Shown here: in pieces, positions 5,136-14,337 of the stretch | Numbering within the stretch: the first letter of the stretch is position 1 | How the letters are laid out: the number at the start of each line of letters is the position of its first letter | Notes under the pieces: generated by a model | Database searches by the model: none | What the model was told of the DNA's origin: nothing | The model's input: only the letters and a program-made list of their open reading frames with translations | Program-made: the position numbers and the translations under genes | Assembly (NCBI GenBank): GCA_947564425.1 | Contig: CANOBU010000013.1 | Span: 1 to 33,710 of the forward strand | Direction: 5' to 3' | DNA: 33,710 nt | Source: an uncultured Eggerthellaceae bacterium | GTDB lineage: Bacteria; Actinomycetota; Coriobacteriia; Coriobacteriales; Eggerthellaceae

Positions 5136-8096
5136 CTATTCCGCCCGCAGGGCCTCCACCACGTTGCTCGCCCGGCAGCGCCTCATGCCGTAGGCCACCG
5201 ACACCCCCACGGCCAGGGCGCACAGGCCCGCGGCCAGGGCCACGTAGGTCCAGGGCAGGGCGAAGGCGATTCCGCGCATCGAGGCGGTCACGGCCCGATA
5301 CAGCAGGTACGACACGGCCACGGACACGATGATCCCCGGCACCAGGCCCCGGATGCACCACGAGGTGCACTCGTCCAGGATCATCGACCGGAACTGCCGG
5401 TCCGACATCCCCACCGAACGCATCACGGCGAACTCGCGCCGGCGCAGGATAAGGCTGTTGGTGATGGTGTTGAACACGTTGGCCAGCGCGATGAGCGTCA
5501 GTATTACGGTGAACAGCAGGCAGAACACGTTCACCACCAGGGCCATCATGCGGTTGCTGTCTCGGTTGCCGGCATAGTCCATCATGCTGAGGAAGGCGGG
5601 GTCGGCATCGGGTACCCCGTGGAGGTAGTCCCCCAGGCAGTCCACCAGGGCCTGGCCCGCTTCGCCGGAATGCCCTTCGGGGGCATCGAAGAAGGCGCGG
5701 AAAGAGGGGCCCATCATGCCGAATCCCTGGGTTGCCGCCAGCGAGCGGGGCACCAGCAGCTGCACGGTGCTGCCGGCCGATCCCACGGTATCGGGGCCCT
5801 TCGGCACCACGGCCGCCACGTCCAACGATGCGGTAGCGAGGGCCGTCTGGCCCGCAACGGCCTTGACGCGGCCGGTTCCGTCGGCCACATAGGGTTCGAA
5901 GGCCATGCCGCCCTCCCCGTAGCTTATATCGAAGCGGCTCGCCGCCCGCCCGTCGCATACGGCGCCGGTCAGCACTTCGATGGTGCCCGGCCCGGCCAAC
6001 ACATCCATCAGCTGGTACAGGCTGCCGTCGTTGCCATAGGCCTGGGATACGCCTATGGCGCGCGGATGGTCGGGGTCGTGGTAAGCGGTCGCATCCAGGC
6101 CCGATTCAGCGGCGAAGCTGTCGAAGGAGGCGTCGTCCAGGTACGTGATGACGGCCATGGCACCATAGCTCCCGTTTGCCATCGGGCCACCTTGGATGGC
6201 ATCGGTGGTATGCATCGCCGCCCCCGCCATGGCCTCAGGTACGATGATGGGAGCCGGGCCGCTGAGCGTCCAGCCAAGAGGCTCCGTGTCGGGTACTTCC
6301 CTCAGGGCTTCATAGCCCCCGGCGAAGATGTCCGCTTCGGCGGCGAAGCGCGCGTTCGCGGCGTCGGCCACGGCTTCGGGGGTGGGCTCGGCCCCGTCAG
6401 CGGCTGCGTACTCCTTGCTTACCAGCATCGCCATTACCGCCACATCGCCGGCCTGCGCTCCCTCGGCGCTGGCCGCATCAGCCAGGGTCCCCAGGAAGGT
6501 CGAGAGCGACCCGGCCGTCATCAGCAGCACGATGGCCAGGGCCAGCGACACCGATGCCGCGCCGCCCTTCGAGCTTCCGCGCTTCTCGTTGATGCGGGCC
6601 AGGGTGCCGCCTATGCCGAACAGCCGCCCCGCCGCGCCCCGGCGCCTCCACGGGCTTCCGCTCCGGGCCGCCTCCGCTGCCTGTTGGGCGCCCTTCTCGG
6701 AGGCCCGAGAGCCCTGGGAGCCCCGCAGGGCATCGATCACGTTTATGCGGCTGGCCCGCTGGGCCGGCACATAGGCCGATATCAGCACGGTGGCAAGCGT
6801 CAGGCCGGCAGCCAGGATCAGGACCCAGGGCGCCACCGTCAGGGCGAATCCCACGTCCAGATCGGTCCTGCTCCCAACCAGGACCGCTGTCAGCGCGGGA
6901 CCCAGGGCGGCGAAGGTGGCGGCGCATCCGCCGATTCCCACCAGCACGCCCAGGGGTATGCCCACCAGCGCCACGGCCAGGGCCTCGACCAGCACGGCAT
7001 AGCGCCGCTGGCGCTGCGAGGCCCCTACCGAGGCCAGCAATGCGAACTGCCGGGTGCGCTCCGCCACCGATATGGCGAAGGCGTTGTAGATCAGCGATAC
7101 GCAGGCCACGATTATGACTGCCGCCAGGATGGCCGCGATATTGAAGAAGGTGTCCCATATGGCGCCCTCGGATCGCACGCCCATATAGCGCAGCAGCCCG
7201 ATGTGCAATTCGGCGTAATAGCCGGGGAAGGCATCTTCAAGGAGCTCCTGCACCTCGGCTGTGCTGGAAACATCGTCCATGGTGACGAAGGCCCGCGTGA
7301 ACCCCGTGGTCTCATCGGCGGGGGAATCGCAGGTGAGCGCCGGTGTACCGCAGCTGTTGGCCATGGCAGAGCCCGTCCGGTCATAGAAGCCCACCACGGT
7401 ATAGGTGCGCTCCCGGGTATCGCGCAGCTCCTCGTTGAAGACCCCGCCGTCCAGCTCGGCTTCCAGGTAGCCGATGGAGGAATTCAGCACGGTGCCATCC
7501 GCTATCAGGCGCCCGTCCGATTCCGCATCGCCTGCGAAGCTGCCATCGGCCGGTATCCCGGGCATCTCCTCGGCGCTTCCTTTCCCGGGCGCCGCCACCG
7601 CCACGCGTTCGCCCACGGGCAGCGTCAGGGTGCTGCCCACCTCCAGGGCATCCTCGCCCATGCGCCAGGTATCGAAGAGCAGTATCTCCCCGGCTTTCTC
7701 GGGCAGGCGCCCCTCGCTGGGCTGCAGGGCGCACAGGGTCCCGACGTCGCCGGAGAAATCGACGATGGGCAGATAGGTGCCATTCAGGCTCTGCTGGGCC
7801 TCGGTCAGCTCGCCGAAGCCGGCGTCCTGCATGAAGGCCGCCGCCGATATCCGCCCGTCGGCCAGCGCAGCCCGGGCCTCTTCCTCCAGCGGCTCCAGGA
7901 CATCGCTTTGCACCTGCGCCATCCAGCTGCCGCTGATGGCCACCTCGCTGCGGTACAGCATCGATTGCAGGCTCGTGAAGGTGGTCAGCACCGCCGTCAG
8001 CAGCGCGGCGGCCAGGGCCACGCCGGCTATGGTCACCAGGCTGCGCACTCGGTTGGCCCGCAGGGAGCGCAGGGTGAAGCGCATCATGGCATTCAT
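5136..8096 (-). CDS. Large FtsX/MacB-type ABC transporter permease
   Basis: A 986-residue membrane protein with two FtsX-like units. The layout is one N-terminal helix (about 20-45), an extracytoplasmic domain (about 50-310), three helices (about 315-450), a fifth helix (about 520-545), a second extracytoplasmic domain (about 550-830) and three C-terminal helices (about 845-975). Both helical triplets are followed or preceded by the cytoplasmic arginine-rich turns typical of FtsX (RTRQFALLASVGAS, RRREFAVMRSVGMS). The ATG overlaps the ATPase stop (ATGA), so the two genes are co-translated. With the kinase and regulator upstream, it probably acts on an envelope or antimicrobial peptide target by mechanotransmission. 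It is not a typical BceB: that family is shorter with one large external domain. The substrate is unknown. Confidence 0.9.
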   Translation of the reverse strand: MNAMMRFTLRSLRANRVRSLVTIAGVALAAALLTAVLTTFTSLQSMLYRSEVAISGSWMAQVQSDVLEPLEEEARAALADGRISAAAFMQDAGFGELTEAQQSLNGTYLPIVDFSGDVGTLCALQPSEGRLPEKAGEILLFDTWRMGEDALEVGSTLTLPVGERVAVAAPGKGSAEEMPGIPADGSFAGDAESDGRLIADGTVLNSSIGYLEAELDGGVFNEELRDTRERTYTVVGFYDRTGSAMANSCGTPALTCDSPADETTGFTRAFVTMDDVSSTAEVQELLEDAFPGYYAELHIGLLRYMGVRSEGAIWDTFFNIAAILAAVIIVACVSLIYNAFAISVAERTRQFALLASVGASQRQRRYAVLVEALAVALVGIPLGVLVGIGGCAATFAALGPALTAVLVGSRTDLDVGFALTVAPWVLILAAGLTLATVLISAYVPAQRASRINVIDALRGSQGSRASEKGAQQAAEAARSGSPWRRRGAAGRLFGIGGTLARINEKRGSSKGGAASVSLALAIVLLMTAGSLSTFLGTLADAASAEGAQAGDVAVMAMLVSKEYAAADGAEPTPEAVADAANARFAAEADIFAGGYEALREVPDTEPLGWTLSGPAPIIVPEAMAGAAMHTTDAIQGGPMANGSYGAMAVITYLDDASFDSFAAESGLDATAYHDPDHPRAIGVSQAYGNDGSLYQLMDVLAGPGTIEVLTGAVCDGRAASRFDISYGEGGMAFEPYVADGTGRVKAVAGQTALATASLDVAAVVPKGPDTVGSAGSTVQLLVPRSLAATQGFGMMGPSFRAFFDAPEGHSGEAGQALVDCLGDYLHGVPDADPAFLSMMDYAGNRDSNRMMALVVNVFCLLFTVILTLIALANVFNTITNSLILRRREFAVMRSVGMSDRQFRSMILDECTSWCIRGLVPGIIVSVAVSYLLYRAVTASMRGIAFALPWTYVALAAGLCALAVGVSVAYGMRRCRASNVVEALRAE

Positions 8097-8776
8097 CGGC
8101 GGATCCTCTCGTCCCGCACGATGCGCCCGTCCTCGATGGCTATGATGCGGTCGGCGGTCAGGGCTATCTCCTCGTCATGGGTGATCACCACCATGGTTTG
8201 GCCGAAATCGCGGTTCGAATCGCGCAGCAGCTGCATGATGGCGCGGCTGTTGGCGGTATCCAGGTTGCCCGTGGGCTCGTCGGCCAGCACGATGGAGGGG
8301 GCGTTCATCAGCGCCCGCCCGATGGCCACCCGCTGCTGCTGGCCGCCGGACAGCTGGCGGGGCAGGAAGCCCTCGCGCCCCTGCAACCCCAACCGCTCCA
8401 GCAGCTCTGCCAAGCGCCCTTCGTTCACAGGGCGGCCGTCCAGGGCAACGGGCAGCGTCAGGTTCTCCACCACGTTCAGCACCGGCACCAGGTTGTAGAA
8501 CTGGTAGACGAGCCCCACCTCGCGCCGGCGGAACACCGCCAGCTGCTCGTCGGTGCGGCTGTACACGTCCGCGCCGTTCAGGCGCACCGTGCCGGATGTG
8601 GGGCGGTCCACGCCGCCCATCAGGTGCAGCAGCGTGGACTTCCCCGATCCCGAGGAGCCCACGATGGCCAGGAACTCCCCTTCTTCCACGGCGAAGGATA
8701 CGTCGTCGAGGGCCCGGGTGGCCTGGGCGCCCTCGCCGTAGACCTTCGTCAGATGGCTGGCTTCCAATAGGGTCAT
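8093..8776 (-). CDS. ABC transporter ATP-binding protein (MacB/LolD/BceA-like)
   Basis: A 227-residue ATPase with Walker A GSSGSGKST, Q-loop VYQFYNLVP, signature LSGGQQQR, Walker B IVLADEPTGNLD and switch His in VITHD, all intact. The ATGNL-type DEPTGNLD box and the short length are typical of ATPases that pair with FtsX-like permeases. The ATG at 8776 (MTLLEASHLTKVYG) is chosen over an in-frame ATG 36 bases upstream because AAAGGA lies at proper spacing before it. The gene overlaps the permease by four bases and follows the kinase gene after 120 bases that hold two palindromes, so the transporter pair may have its own promoter under control of the adjacent response regulator. Confidence 0.94.
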   Translation of the reverse strand: MTLLEASHLTKVYGEGAQATRALDDVSFAVEEGEFLAIVGSSGSGKSTLLHLMGGVDRPTSGTVRLNGADVYSRTDEQLAVFRRREVGLVYQFYNLVPVLNVVENLTLPVALDGRPVNEGRLAELLERLGLQGREGFLPRQLSGGQQQRVAIGRALMNAPSIVLADEPTGNLDTANSRAIMQLLRDSNRDFGQTMVVITHDEEIALTADRIIAIEDGRIVRDERIRR

Positions 8777-8803
8777 GGCGTGCCGTCCTTTCATCGGTGC
8801 CAA

Positions 8804-8815
8804 GGTATGCATACC
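8804..8815. promoter_or_regulatory. 12-bp palindrome ahead of the ABC transporter genes
   Basis: GGTATGCATACC is a perfect palindrome 28 bases upstream of the ATPase start codon (minus strand). It may be a regulator binding site or overlap the transporter promoter. The sequence alone does not show which. Confidence 0.5.
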
Positions 8816-8848
8816 AGTATGGGGAGGGCTCCTTACGCTGCCATGGCC

Positions 8849-8874
8849 CCTTCATTACAGCTTTGTAATGAAGG
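8849..8874. promoter_or_regulatory. AT-rich inverted repeat, candidate response-regulator operator
   Basis: An 11-bp perfect inverted repeat, CCTTCATTACA and its complement around GCTT, lies between the kinase stop and the ATPase start (73 bases upstream of the latter). It is an AT-rich island in GC-rich surroundings. No T-tract follows on the minus strand, which argues against a simple terminator. Position fits an operator upstream of the transporter pair. Confidence 0.55.
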
Positions 8875-8896
8875 CGGCCAAGGGGGCGCCGGGCTG

Positions 8897-9916
8897 CTAT
8901 ACGCACATCTTGGGGAAGGTTATCTCGAAGCGGGCGCCGCGCACGGCGCCCTCGGCATCGGCGGCATTGGCGGCCCGCAGGGTGCCCCCTTGGGCCGAGA
9001 CGAGCGCCTGGGCCAAGGCGAGGCCCAGGCCGAATCCCTCGCGGGAGCCGCTGTCTGCGCCCCGGTAGAAGCGCTCGAACAGGTGCGGGAGGTCCTCTTC
9101 GGCGATGCCGCCCCCCGTGTCCTCGATGGCTATGCGGGTGGCCAGGGCATCCTCGGCGACGCCGATGGCTATGGTGCCGCCGGCCGGGGTGTGCTCCATA
9201 CAGTTCTTCACGATGTTCTCGATGGCTTCGGCGGTCCACAGCTCATCGCCGCGGAAGGTTGCGGCGGGGGTGTCGCGCACCAGGGCGATGCCCCTGATGT
9301 CCAGGGCCACCGCCAGGGGCTCGAGCGCGCGGTCGATTGCGGCCGCTGCGGTCACGGGGCGCTGCTCCAGGGGGAAGGATCCCGCATCGACCTTCGCTAT
9401 CTTCAGCAGGGTGGCTACCAGCCACGCCATGCGGTCCAGCAGGGCTTCGAGGTCCCGCAGCAGGCGCTTGCGCTCTTGGGCATCGGAGCAGCGCTCGATG
9501 GCGGGGATCATCAGCTCGGCGGCTGTCAGGGGCGTGCGTATCTGGTGCGATATGTCGGCCAGCGCATCGGCCAGGGCCGTCTTCTCGGAGGCCAGCTGGC
9601 TGCTCAGGCGCGACAGGCGCCCCACCATCTTCTGCAATTCGTTGTGCAGCACGGCCAGGTCGCCCTCGTGGTAGTCGGACAGCTGCAGGTCGCGCCCGTT
9701 GTGGAGCACTTCGTCGATGGATGCCGTCAGACGGCGGATCTCGCGGTGGCGCCGGTACGAGGCAAGGCAGAAGAAGGCCAGGGCGGCCGCCGAGGCCCCC
9801 AGGCACCATAAAGCCGCCGTGCGGCCGCCGGCCCACGCCGCCGCTGCGGTGATGGCGGCCAGGATCAGGCCGAGCACGGCCGCCTGGCGCAGGGCCGAGC
9901 GCCCCACCGCCCTCAT
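8897..9916 (-). CDS. Sensor histidine kinase with short extracytoplasmic loop
   Basis: A 339-residue kinase with two N-terminal helices (about 11-30 and 33-55) separated by only a few residues, so it has essentially no external sensor domain, as in intramembrane-sensing kinases such as BceS. A linker leads to the H-box ISHQIRTPL with phospho-acceptor His124, the N-box with Asn238 (ENIVKNCMEH), the D-box DTGGG at 266-270 and the G-box GFGLGLA (295-301). Its ATG overlaps the regulator stop (ATGA). Kinases of this type usually take their signal from the associated ABC transporter, and one is encoded directly downstream. That coupling is an inference here. Confidence 0.93.
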   Translation of the reverse strand: MRAVGRSALRQAAVLGLILAAITAAAAWAGGRTAALWCLGASAAALAFFCLASYRRHREIRRLTASIDEVLHNGRDLQLSDYHEGDLAVLHNELQKMVGRLSRLSSQLASEKTALADALADISHQIRTPLTAAELMIPAIERCSDAQERKRLLRDLEALLDRMAWLVATLLKIAKVDAGSFPLEQRPVTAAAAIDRALEPLAVALDIRGIALVRDTPAATFRGDELWTAEAIENIVKNCMEHTPAGGTIAIGVAEDALATRIAIEDTGGGIAEEDLPHLFERFYRGADSGSREGFGLGLALAQALVSAQGGTLRAANAADAEGAVRGARFEITFPKMCV

Positions 9917-10590
9917 GCATCCTCCAGCTTGTAGCCCAAGCCCCGCACCGTGGTTATGATGCGCGGTTCGGCCGGGTCGTCCTCCACGCGCTCCCGCAGC
10001 CGGCGGATATACACGTTTATGGCGTTGTCCGATACGTATTCGCCCGCGCTGTCCCACAGGGCGTCGCGCAGGGCCTCGCGGGTGACCAGCTGCCCCTTCC
10101 GCTGCATGAAGTGCAGCAGCAGCCGGTATTCCAGGGCCGAAAGCACCACTTCGCAGCCATTCTTGCTCACCGATGCCGTGGCGGGGTCCAGGCGCAGGCC
10201 GCCGGCGCACAGCACCTCGCTGCCGCCGGGGGAGGTGCGCCGCAGCGCCGCCCTCAGGCGCGAGGTCAGCTCGCGGGCGCGGAACGGCTTGGCTATGTAG
10301 TCCACGGCCCCCATGTCGAGCCCCGCCACGGTGGAGTACTCGTCGTCGGAGGCGGTCAGGAATATGACGGGCAGGGTGGGGGATATCTCCTTCGCGGCGG
10401 CGCATACGGCGAATCCGTTGCCCTGGGCCAGGGTGACATCCAGCAGGATGAGGTCGAAGGGCTCGGCCCCCAGCAGCGCCACCGCCTCGTCCTGGCGCGA
10501 GGCGCAGGCCGTGTCGTAGCCCTCGCTGCGCAGCAGGTCGTCCAAGCTGCGTACGATGGCAGGGTCGTCCTCTACCAGGAGTATCTTCAC
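9913..10590 (-). CDS. OmpR/PhoB-family response regulator
   Basis: A 225-residue regulator with a receiver domain (1-115: acidic pair Glu7-Asp8-Asp9, phospho-acceptor Asp51 in LILLDVTL, Thr79, Lys101) and a C-terminal winged helix ending in the usual VRGLGYKLE. It starts with GTG at 10590, supported by AAGGAGGG just upstream; no better ATG exists. It is the first gene of the four-gene minus-strand unit and should be phosphorylated by the adjacent kinase and activate the ABC transporter genes. It is divergent from pheS. Confidence 0.95.
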   Translation of the reverse strand: MKILLVEDDPAIVRSLDDLLRSEGYDTACASRQDEAVALLGAEPFDLILLDVTLAQGNGFAVCAAAKEISPTLPVIFLTASDDEYSTVAGLDMGAVDYIAKPFRARELTSRLRAALRRTSPGGSEVLCAGGLRLDPATASVSKNGCEVVLSALEYRLLLHFMQRKGQLVTREALRDALWDSAGEYVSDNAINVYIRRLRERVEDDPAEPRIITTVRGLGYKLEDA

Positions 10591-10644
10591 GGGCCCTCCT
10601 TCCCGGCACCGGCAACCGATGGCCGCGGCGCAATCGGAGGCTCC

Positions 10645-10650
10645 ATTATA
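10645..10650 (-). promoter_or_regulatory. -10 element for the response regulator gene
   Basis: The minus strand reads TATAAT, a perfect -10 hexamer, 55 bases before the GTG. The base run at the -35 distance is not recognisable (about 17 bases farther, GC-rich), so an activator or -35-independent recognition may apply. Confidence 0.5.
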
Positions 10651-10744
10651 CTGCGCCCCGCCGACGTTCCCCGGGGTGGGGCGCCGCTGCCTGCGCGGAA
10701 TGCCACAGCCTGGGGAAACCGCCCCGCAAGCGGCCGGGAAGCGC

Positions 10745-10750
10745 TATACT
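10745..10750 (+). promoter_or_regulatory. -10 element for the pheST-map operon
   Basis: TATACT stands 37 bases upstream of the pheS ATG. No good -35 is seen at 16-18 bases. The implied leader is only about 30 bases, too short for a T-box or other attenuator. Confidence 0.5.
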
Positions 10751-10787
10751 TCTCGTTTGTGTGAAATCGCACGATGAAAGGCATGCC

Positions 10788-11849
10788 ATGGCAATCGTTG
10801 ATGAACTGGCGGCGCTCCAAGCCGAGACCCTCGCCGCCATCGAAGCCGCCGCCGATACCGCCGCCCTCGACGAGGTGCGCGTCCGCACCGTCGGCAAATC
10901 GGGTACGCTCACCGCCTACCTGCGCAATATGGGGTCGGTGCCCGCCGACCAGAAGGCCGTCGTGGGCAAGGCGGTGAACGCCGCCCGCAATGCGGTGGAG
11001 GAGGCCCTGGAGGCCCGCAAGACCGCCCTGGCCGCCGCCGAGCTCGAGGCCAGCATCGATGCGGCCGCGGTGGACGTCACGCTGCCCGGCCGCTCCCAGC
11101 GCCTGGGCACGCGGCACCTGATCAACCGTGTGACCGAGGAGATCTGCGATGTGTTCCTGGGCCTGGGCTACACCGTGGCCGACGGTCCCGAGGTCGAGAC
11201 GGACTATTACAACTTCACGGCGCTCAATGCCCCGGCCGACCATCCCAGCCGCTCGCTGCAGGACACCTTCTACGTGGTGGATCGCTCGGGCGAGGCGGCC
11301 AGCGTGCGGGGCGAATCCGATGTGCTGCTGCGCACCCAGACCAGCGGCGTGCAGGTGCACGCCATGGAGGACCAGCAGCTGCCCATCTACATCGTGGCGC
11401 CCGGCAAGGTGTACCGCCGCGACATCGCCGACCCCAGCCATCTGCCCCAGTTCACCCAGATAGAGGGCCTGGTGGTGGACAAGGGCATCACCTTCGGCGA
11501 CCTGAAGGGCACCCTCGATTACCTGTGCAAGGCCGTCTTCGGCCCCGACCGGCGCACCCGCTTCCGCGCCCACTACTTCCCCTTCACGGAGCCCTCGGCC
11601 GAGGTCGACGTGTCCTGCGCCGTGTGCGGCGGCGAGGGCTGCCGCATGTGCAAGGGCACCGGCTGGTTGGAGCTCCTGGGCTGCGGCATGGTGGACCCCA
11701 ATGTGCTGCAGATGAGCGGCATCGACCCCGAGGAGTACTCCGGCTTCGCCTTCGGCATGGGGGTGGAGCGGGCGGCCTGCCTGAAGTACAACGTTCCCGA
11801 CCTGCGGCTGCTGCTGCAGGGCGATATGCGCTTCCTCCGTCAATTCTAG
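10788..11849 (+). CDS. pheS: Phenylalanine-tRNA ligase alpha subunit
   Basis: Forms the alpha2beta2 enzyme that charges tRNA-Phe. The 353 residues comprise an N-terminal coiled-coil arm (to about 95) and the class II catalytic core. Core motifs include the motif 2 region (KVYRRD...FTQIEGL), the cysteine-rich insert CAVCGGEGCRMCKGTGWLE common in bacterial PheS, and motif 3 GFAFGMGVERAA. ATG 10788 is chosen because AAAGG precedes it and the protein begins at the family's usual place; an in-frame GTG 27 bases upstream lacks a ribosome binding site. It is followed by pheT after 16 bases. Confidence 0.97.
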   Translation: MAIVDELAALQAETLAAIEAAADTAALDEVRVRTVGKSGTLTAYLRNMGSVPADQKAVVGKAVNAARNAVEEALEARKTALAAAELEASIDAAAVDVTLPGRSQRLGTRHLINRVTEEICDVFLGLGYTVADGPEVETDYYNFTALNAPADHPSRSLQDTFYVVDRSGEAASVRGESDVLLRTQTSGVQVHAMEDQQLPIYIVAPGKVYRRDIADPSHLPQFTQIEGLVVDKGITFGDLKGTLDYLCKAVFGPDRRTRFRAHYFPFTEPSAEVDVSCAVCGGEGCRMCKGTGWLELLGCGMVDPNVLQMSGIDPEEYSGFAFGMGVERAACLKYNVPDLRLLLQGDMRFLRQF

Positions 11850-11865
11850 AAAAGGGCGAGCATCT

Positions 11866-14328
11866 ATGAAGGTATCTCTGAAATGGCTTAGCGAATACGT
11901 GGACGTTCCGGACGACCTGAAGGCGTTCTGCGACCGGCTGGACCTCACCGGCACGGGGGTCGAGGGCGTCGAGACCTTGGGCGCCGCCTTCCAGAACGTG
12001 GTGACGGCCCAGGTGGTGGGCAAGGAGCGCCACCCGGATTCCGACCATATGTGGGTCTGCCAGGTGGACGTGGGCCCCTGGAACACCGATGACGACGGCA
12101 ACCCCGCGCCGCTGCAGATCGTCTGCGGCGCCCAGAACTTCCAGGCCGGCGACCATATAGTGACCGCCCTGGTGGGGGCCGAGCTGCCCGGCGATATCAA
12201 GATAAAGAAGTCGAAGCTGCGCGGCGTGGCCAGCTGCGGCATGAACTGCTCCGAGCGCGAGCTGGGCCTGGGCGACAGCCACGAGGGCATCATGATCCTG
12301 CCCGAGGACGCGCCGGTGGGCGTGCCCTTCGCCGAGTACCGGGGCCTGTCCGATACCGTGCTGGACTTGGAGATAACCCCCAACCGCCCGGATTGCCTGT
12401 CGATGGTGGGCATGGCCCGCGAGGTGGGCGCCATGTACCGCGAGGACGTCACGCTGCCCCTCTTCGAGCTGGAGGAGGCCCGCAACAAGCCCGATGCCCA
12501 CGAGCTGGTGACCGTGCAGATCGACGACCCGGTGCGCTGCCCCCGCTACACGGCCCGCGTCATAAAGAACGTGAAGGTGGGCCCCTCGCCCGCCTGGCTG
12601 GCCGAGCGCGTGACGGCCGCCGGCGCCCGATCGATCAGCAACGTGGTGGATGTCACCAACTACATCCTGTTCCTGTACGGCCAGCCCCTCCATGCCTTCG
12701 ATTACGACAAGCTGGAGAGCCCCGATGGGAAGGTGCATGTGATCGTGCGCGCTGCCGAGGAGGGCGAGAAGCTGACCACCCTCGACGGCGAGGAGCGCGC
12801 CCTCACCCCCGACATGACCGTCATCGCAACGCCCGAGCGGGCCGTTGCCCTGGCCGGCGTCATGGGCGGCTTGGAAACCGAGATAACCGACGGCAGCACC
12901 ACGGTGCTGCTGGAGGCGGCCACCTTCGAGCCGGGCCGCACCAGCCGCACCAGCCGCAACCTGGGGCTCATCAGCGAGTCCTCCATGCGCTACGAGCGCC
13001 GGGTGGACGACCATCCCATAGCCGCCTACGCCGATGCCGCGGCGGCGCTTTTGGCCGAGGTGTCCGGCGGCGTGGTATGTCCGGGCCTGGTGGACGAGTA
13101 CCCGCTGCCCACACCCAGCCGCGAGCTGCGCTTCCGCATCCCGCGCTTCTGCGCCATGATGGGCATCGACATTCCCCGGGCCGATATCGTGGACATCCTG
13201 GAGCGTCTGGATTGCCAGGTGGTGGCCCCGGCCCATGCCGAGGCCCTCGAGGTGGTGCCCCCCACCGACCGGCCCGACCTGGAGCGCGAGATAGACCTGT
13301 ACGAAGAGGTCCTGCGCCTGTGGGGCATGGACCAAGTGCCCCCCACGCTGCCGGCCAGCCCCCAGCGCGTCGGCGTCCTGACCGACGCCCAGAAGCTCGA
13401 GCGCATCGTGAACCGCGCCATGACGGCCGCGGGCCTGAACGAGACCACCACCTACTCCTTCGCCGCGCCCGACGAGCTGCAGAAGCTGCGCATGGCGCCG
13501 GAAGGGCTGGGCGAGGCGGTGGAGCTCATAAACCCCATGAGCACCGAGCAATCCGTCATGCGCCAGAGCCTCATACCCGGGCTGCTGCGCTCCGTGGCCT
13601 ACAACCAGGCCCATGGTGTGAAGAACGTGCAGCTCTACGAGACCGGCGTGGTGTTCGCCGCCCGCGAGGGGGCCAAGCAGCCCAAGGAGCGCCGCAAGCT
13701 GGCCGCCGTTATGGCGGGGGCCATGGACGAGCCCTCCTGGAACAGCCCGGCTGTGCCCTTCGACTTCTTCGATGCCAAGGGGGCGGTGGAGTCCCTGGCC
13801 CGCGAGCTGGCCATCCCCAAGCTGCGCTTCAAGGCCCTCGACGCCCAGGAAGCGCCCCATCTGCAACCCGGCCGCGCCGCCCAGGTGCTCTCGGGCGGGT
13901 CGGTGCTGGGTTGGGTAGGCGAGATCCACCCCCTGGCGGCCCAGGCCTACGAGGCCGAGGCCCCCATCGCGGCCTTCGAGTTGGACCTCGAGGCCCTCGG
14001 CCGCGCCAGCCGTCCGGCCCGGGATTACCGCGATGTGCCGCAGTTCCCCGCCGTCACAGCCGATATCGCCTTCGTGGTGGACGAGGACGTGACCAACGAG
14101 CGCCTGATGCAATGCATGGCCAGTGCCGGCGGCAAGCTTCTGGACGAGGTGCGCCTGTTCGACGTGTACCGCGATGACGAGCGCGTGGGCGTCGGGAAGA
14201 AATCCATGGCCTACGCCCTGGAGTTCCGCGCTCCCGACCGCACCCTCACCTCCCAGGAGGTCGAGAAGGCCCAGGAGAAGCTGGTCAAGAAAGTCTGCGG
14301 TGCCACCGGCGCCGAAGTGCGGGCCTAG
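11866..14328 (+). CDS. pheT: Phenylalanine-tRNA ligase beta subunit
   Basis: An 820-residue beta subunit, the normal length. In order: an N-terminal B1 region and tRNA-binding (EMAP-like) domain (about 40-150), the B3/B4 editing module that removes Tyr mischarged to tRNA-Phe (central third, with RVTAAGARSISNVVDVTN and the CxxEH-free region GLETEI), the B5 module, and the C-terminal ferredoxin-fold anticodon-binding domain (about 725-820, RDVPQFPAVTADIAFVV). It starts MKVSLKWLSEYVDVP, the classic beginning. It sits in an operon with pheS upstream and map nine bases downstream. Confidence 0.97.
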   Translation: MKVSLKWLSEYVDVPDDLKAFCDRLDLTGTGVEGVETLGAAFQNVVTAQVVGKERHPDSDHMWVCQVDVGPWNTDDDGNPAPLQIVCGAQNFQAGDHIVTALVGAELPGDIKIKKSKLRGVASCGMNCSERELGLGDSHEGIMILPEDAPVGVPFAEYRGLSDTVLDLEITPNRPDCLSMVGMAREVGAMYREDVTLPLFELEEARNKPDAHELVTVQIDDPVRCPRYTARVIKNVKVGPSPAWLAERVTAAGARSISNVVDVTNYILFLYGQPLHAFDYDKLESPDGKVHVIVRAAEEGEKLTTLDGEERALTPDMTVIATPERAVALAGVMGGLETEITDGSTTVLLEAATFEPGRTSRTSRNLGLISESSMRYERRVDDHPIAAYADAAAALLAEVSGGVVCPGLVDEYPLPTPSRELRFRIPRFCAMMGIDIPRADIVDILERLDCQVVAPAHAEALEVVPPTDRPDLEREIDLYEEVLRLWGMDQVPPTLPASPQRVGVLTDAQKLERIVNRAMTAAGLNETTTYSFAAPDELQKLRMAPEGLGEAVELINPMSTEQSVMRQSLIPGLLRSVAYNQAHGVKNVQLYETGVVFAAREGAKQPKERRKLAAVMAGAMDEPSWNSPAVPFDFFDAKGAVESLARELAIPKLRFKALDAQEAPHLQPGRAAQVLSGGSVLGWVGEIHPLAAQAYEAEAPIAAFELDLEALGRASRPARDYRDVPQFPAVTADIAFVVDEDVTNERLMQCMASAGGKLLDEVRLFDVYRDDERVGVGKKSMAYALEFRAPDRTLTSQEVEKAQEKLVKKVCGATGAEVRA

Positions 14329-14337
14329 GGGGCGGCG

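Noticed and set aside
5619..8498. Very long open frame on the plus strand opposite the FtsX permease and ATPase
   Set aside because: It is a GC-bias shadow: Gly/His/Gln/Arg/Ala-rich composition, no ribosome binding site and no domain, while the minus-strand genes have clear motifs.
10761..10787. GTG start 27 bases ahead of the pheS ATG
   Set aside because: No ribosome binding site precedes it and it would overlap the expected transcription start; ATG 10788 has AAAGG.
10651..10787. Possible T-box leader for pheS or tyrS
   Set aside because: Leaders implied by the -10 elements are only about 30 bases and contain no T-box sequence or terminator.
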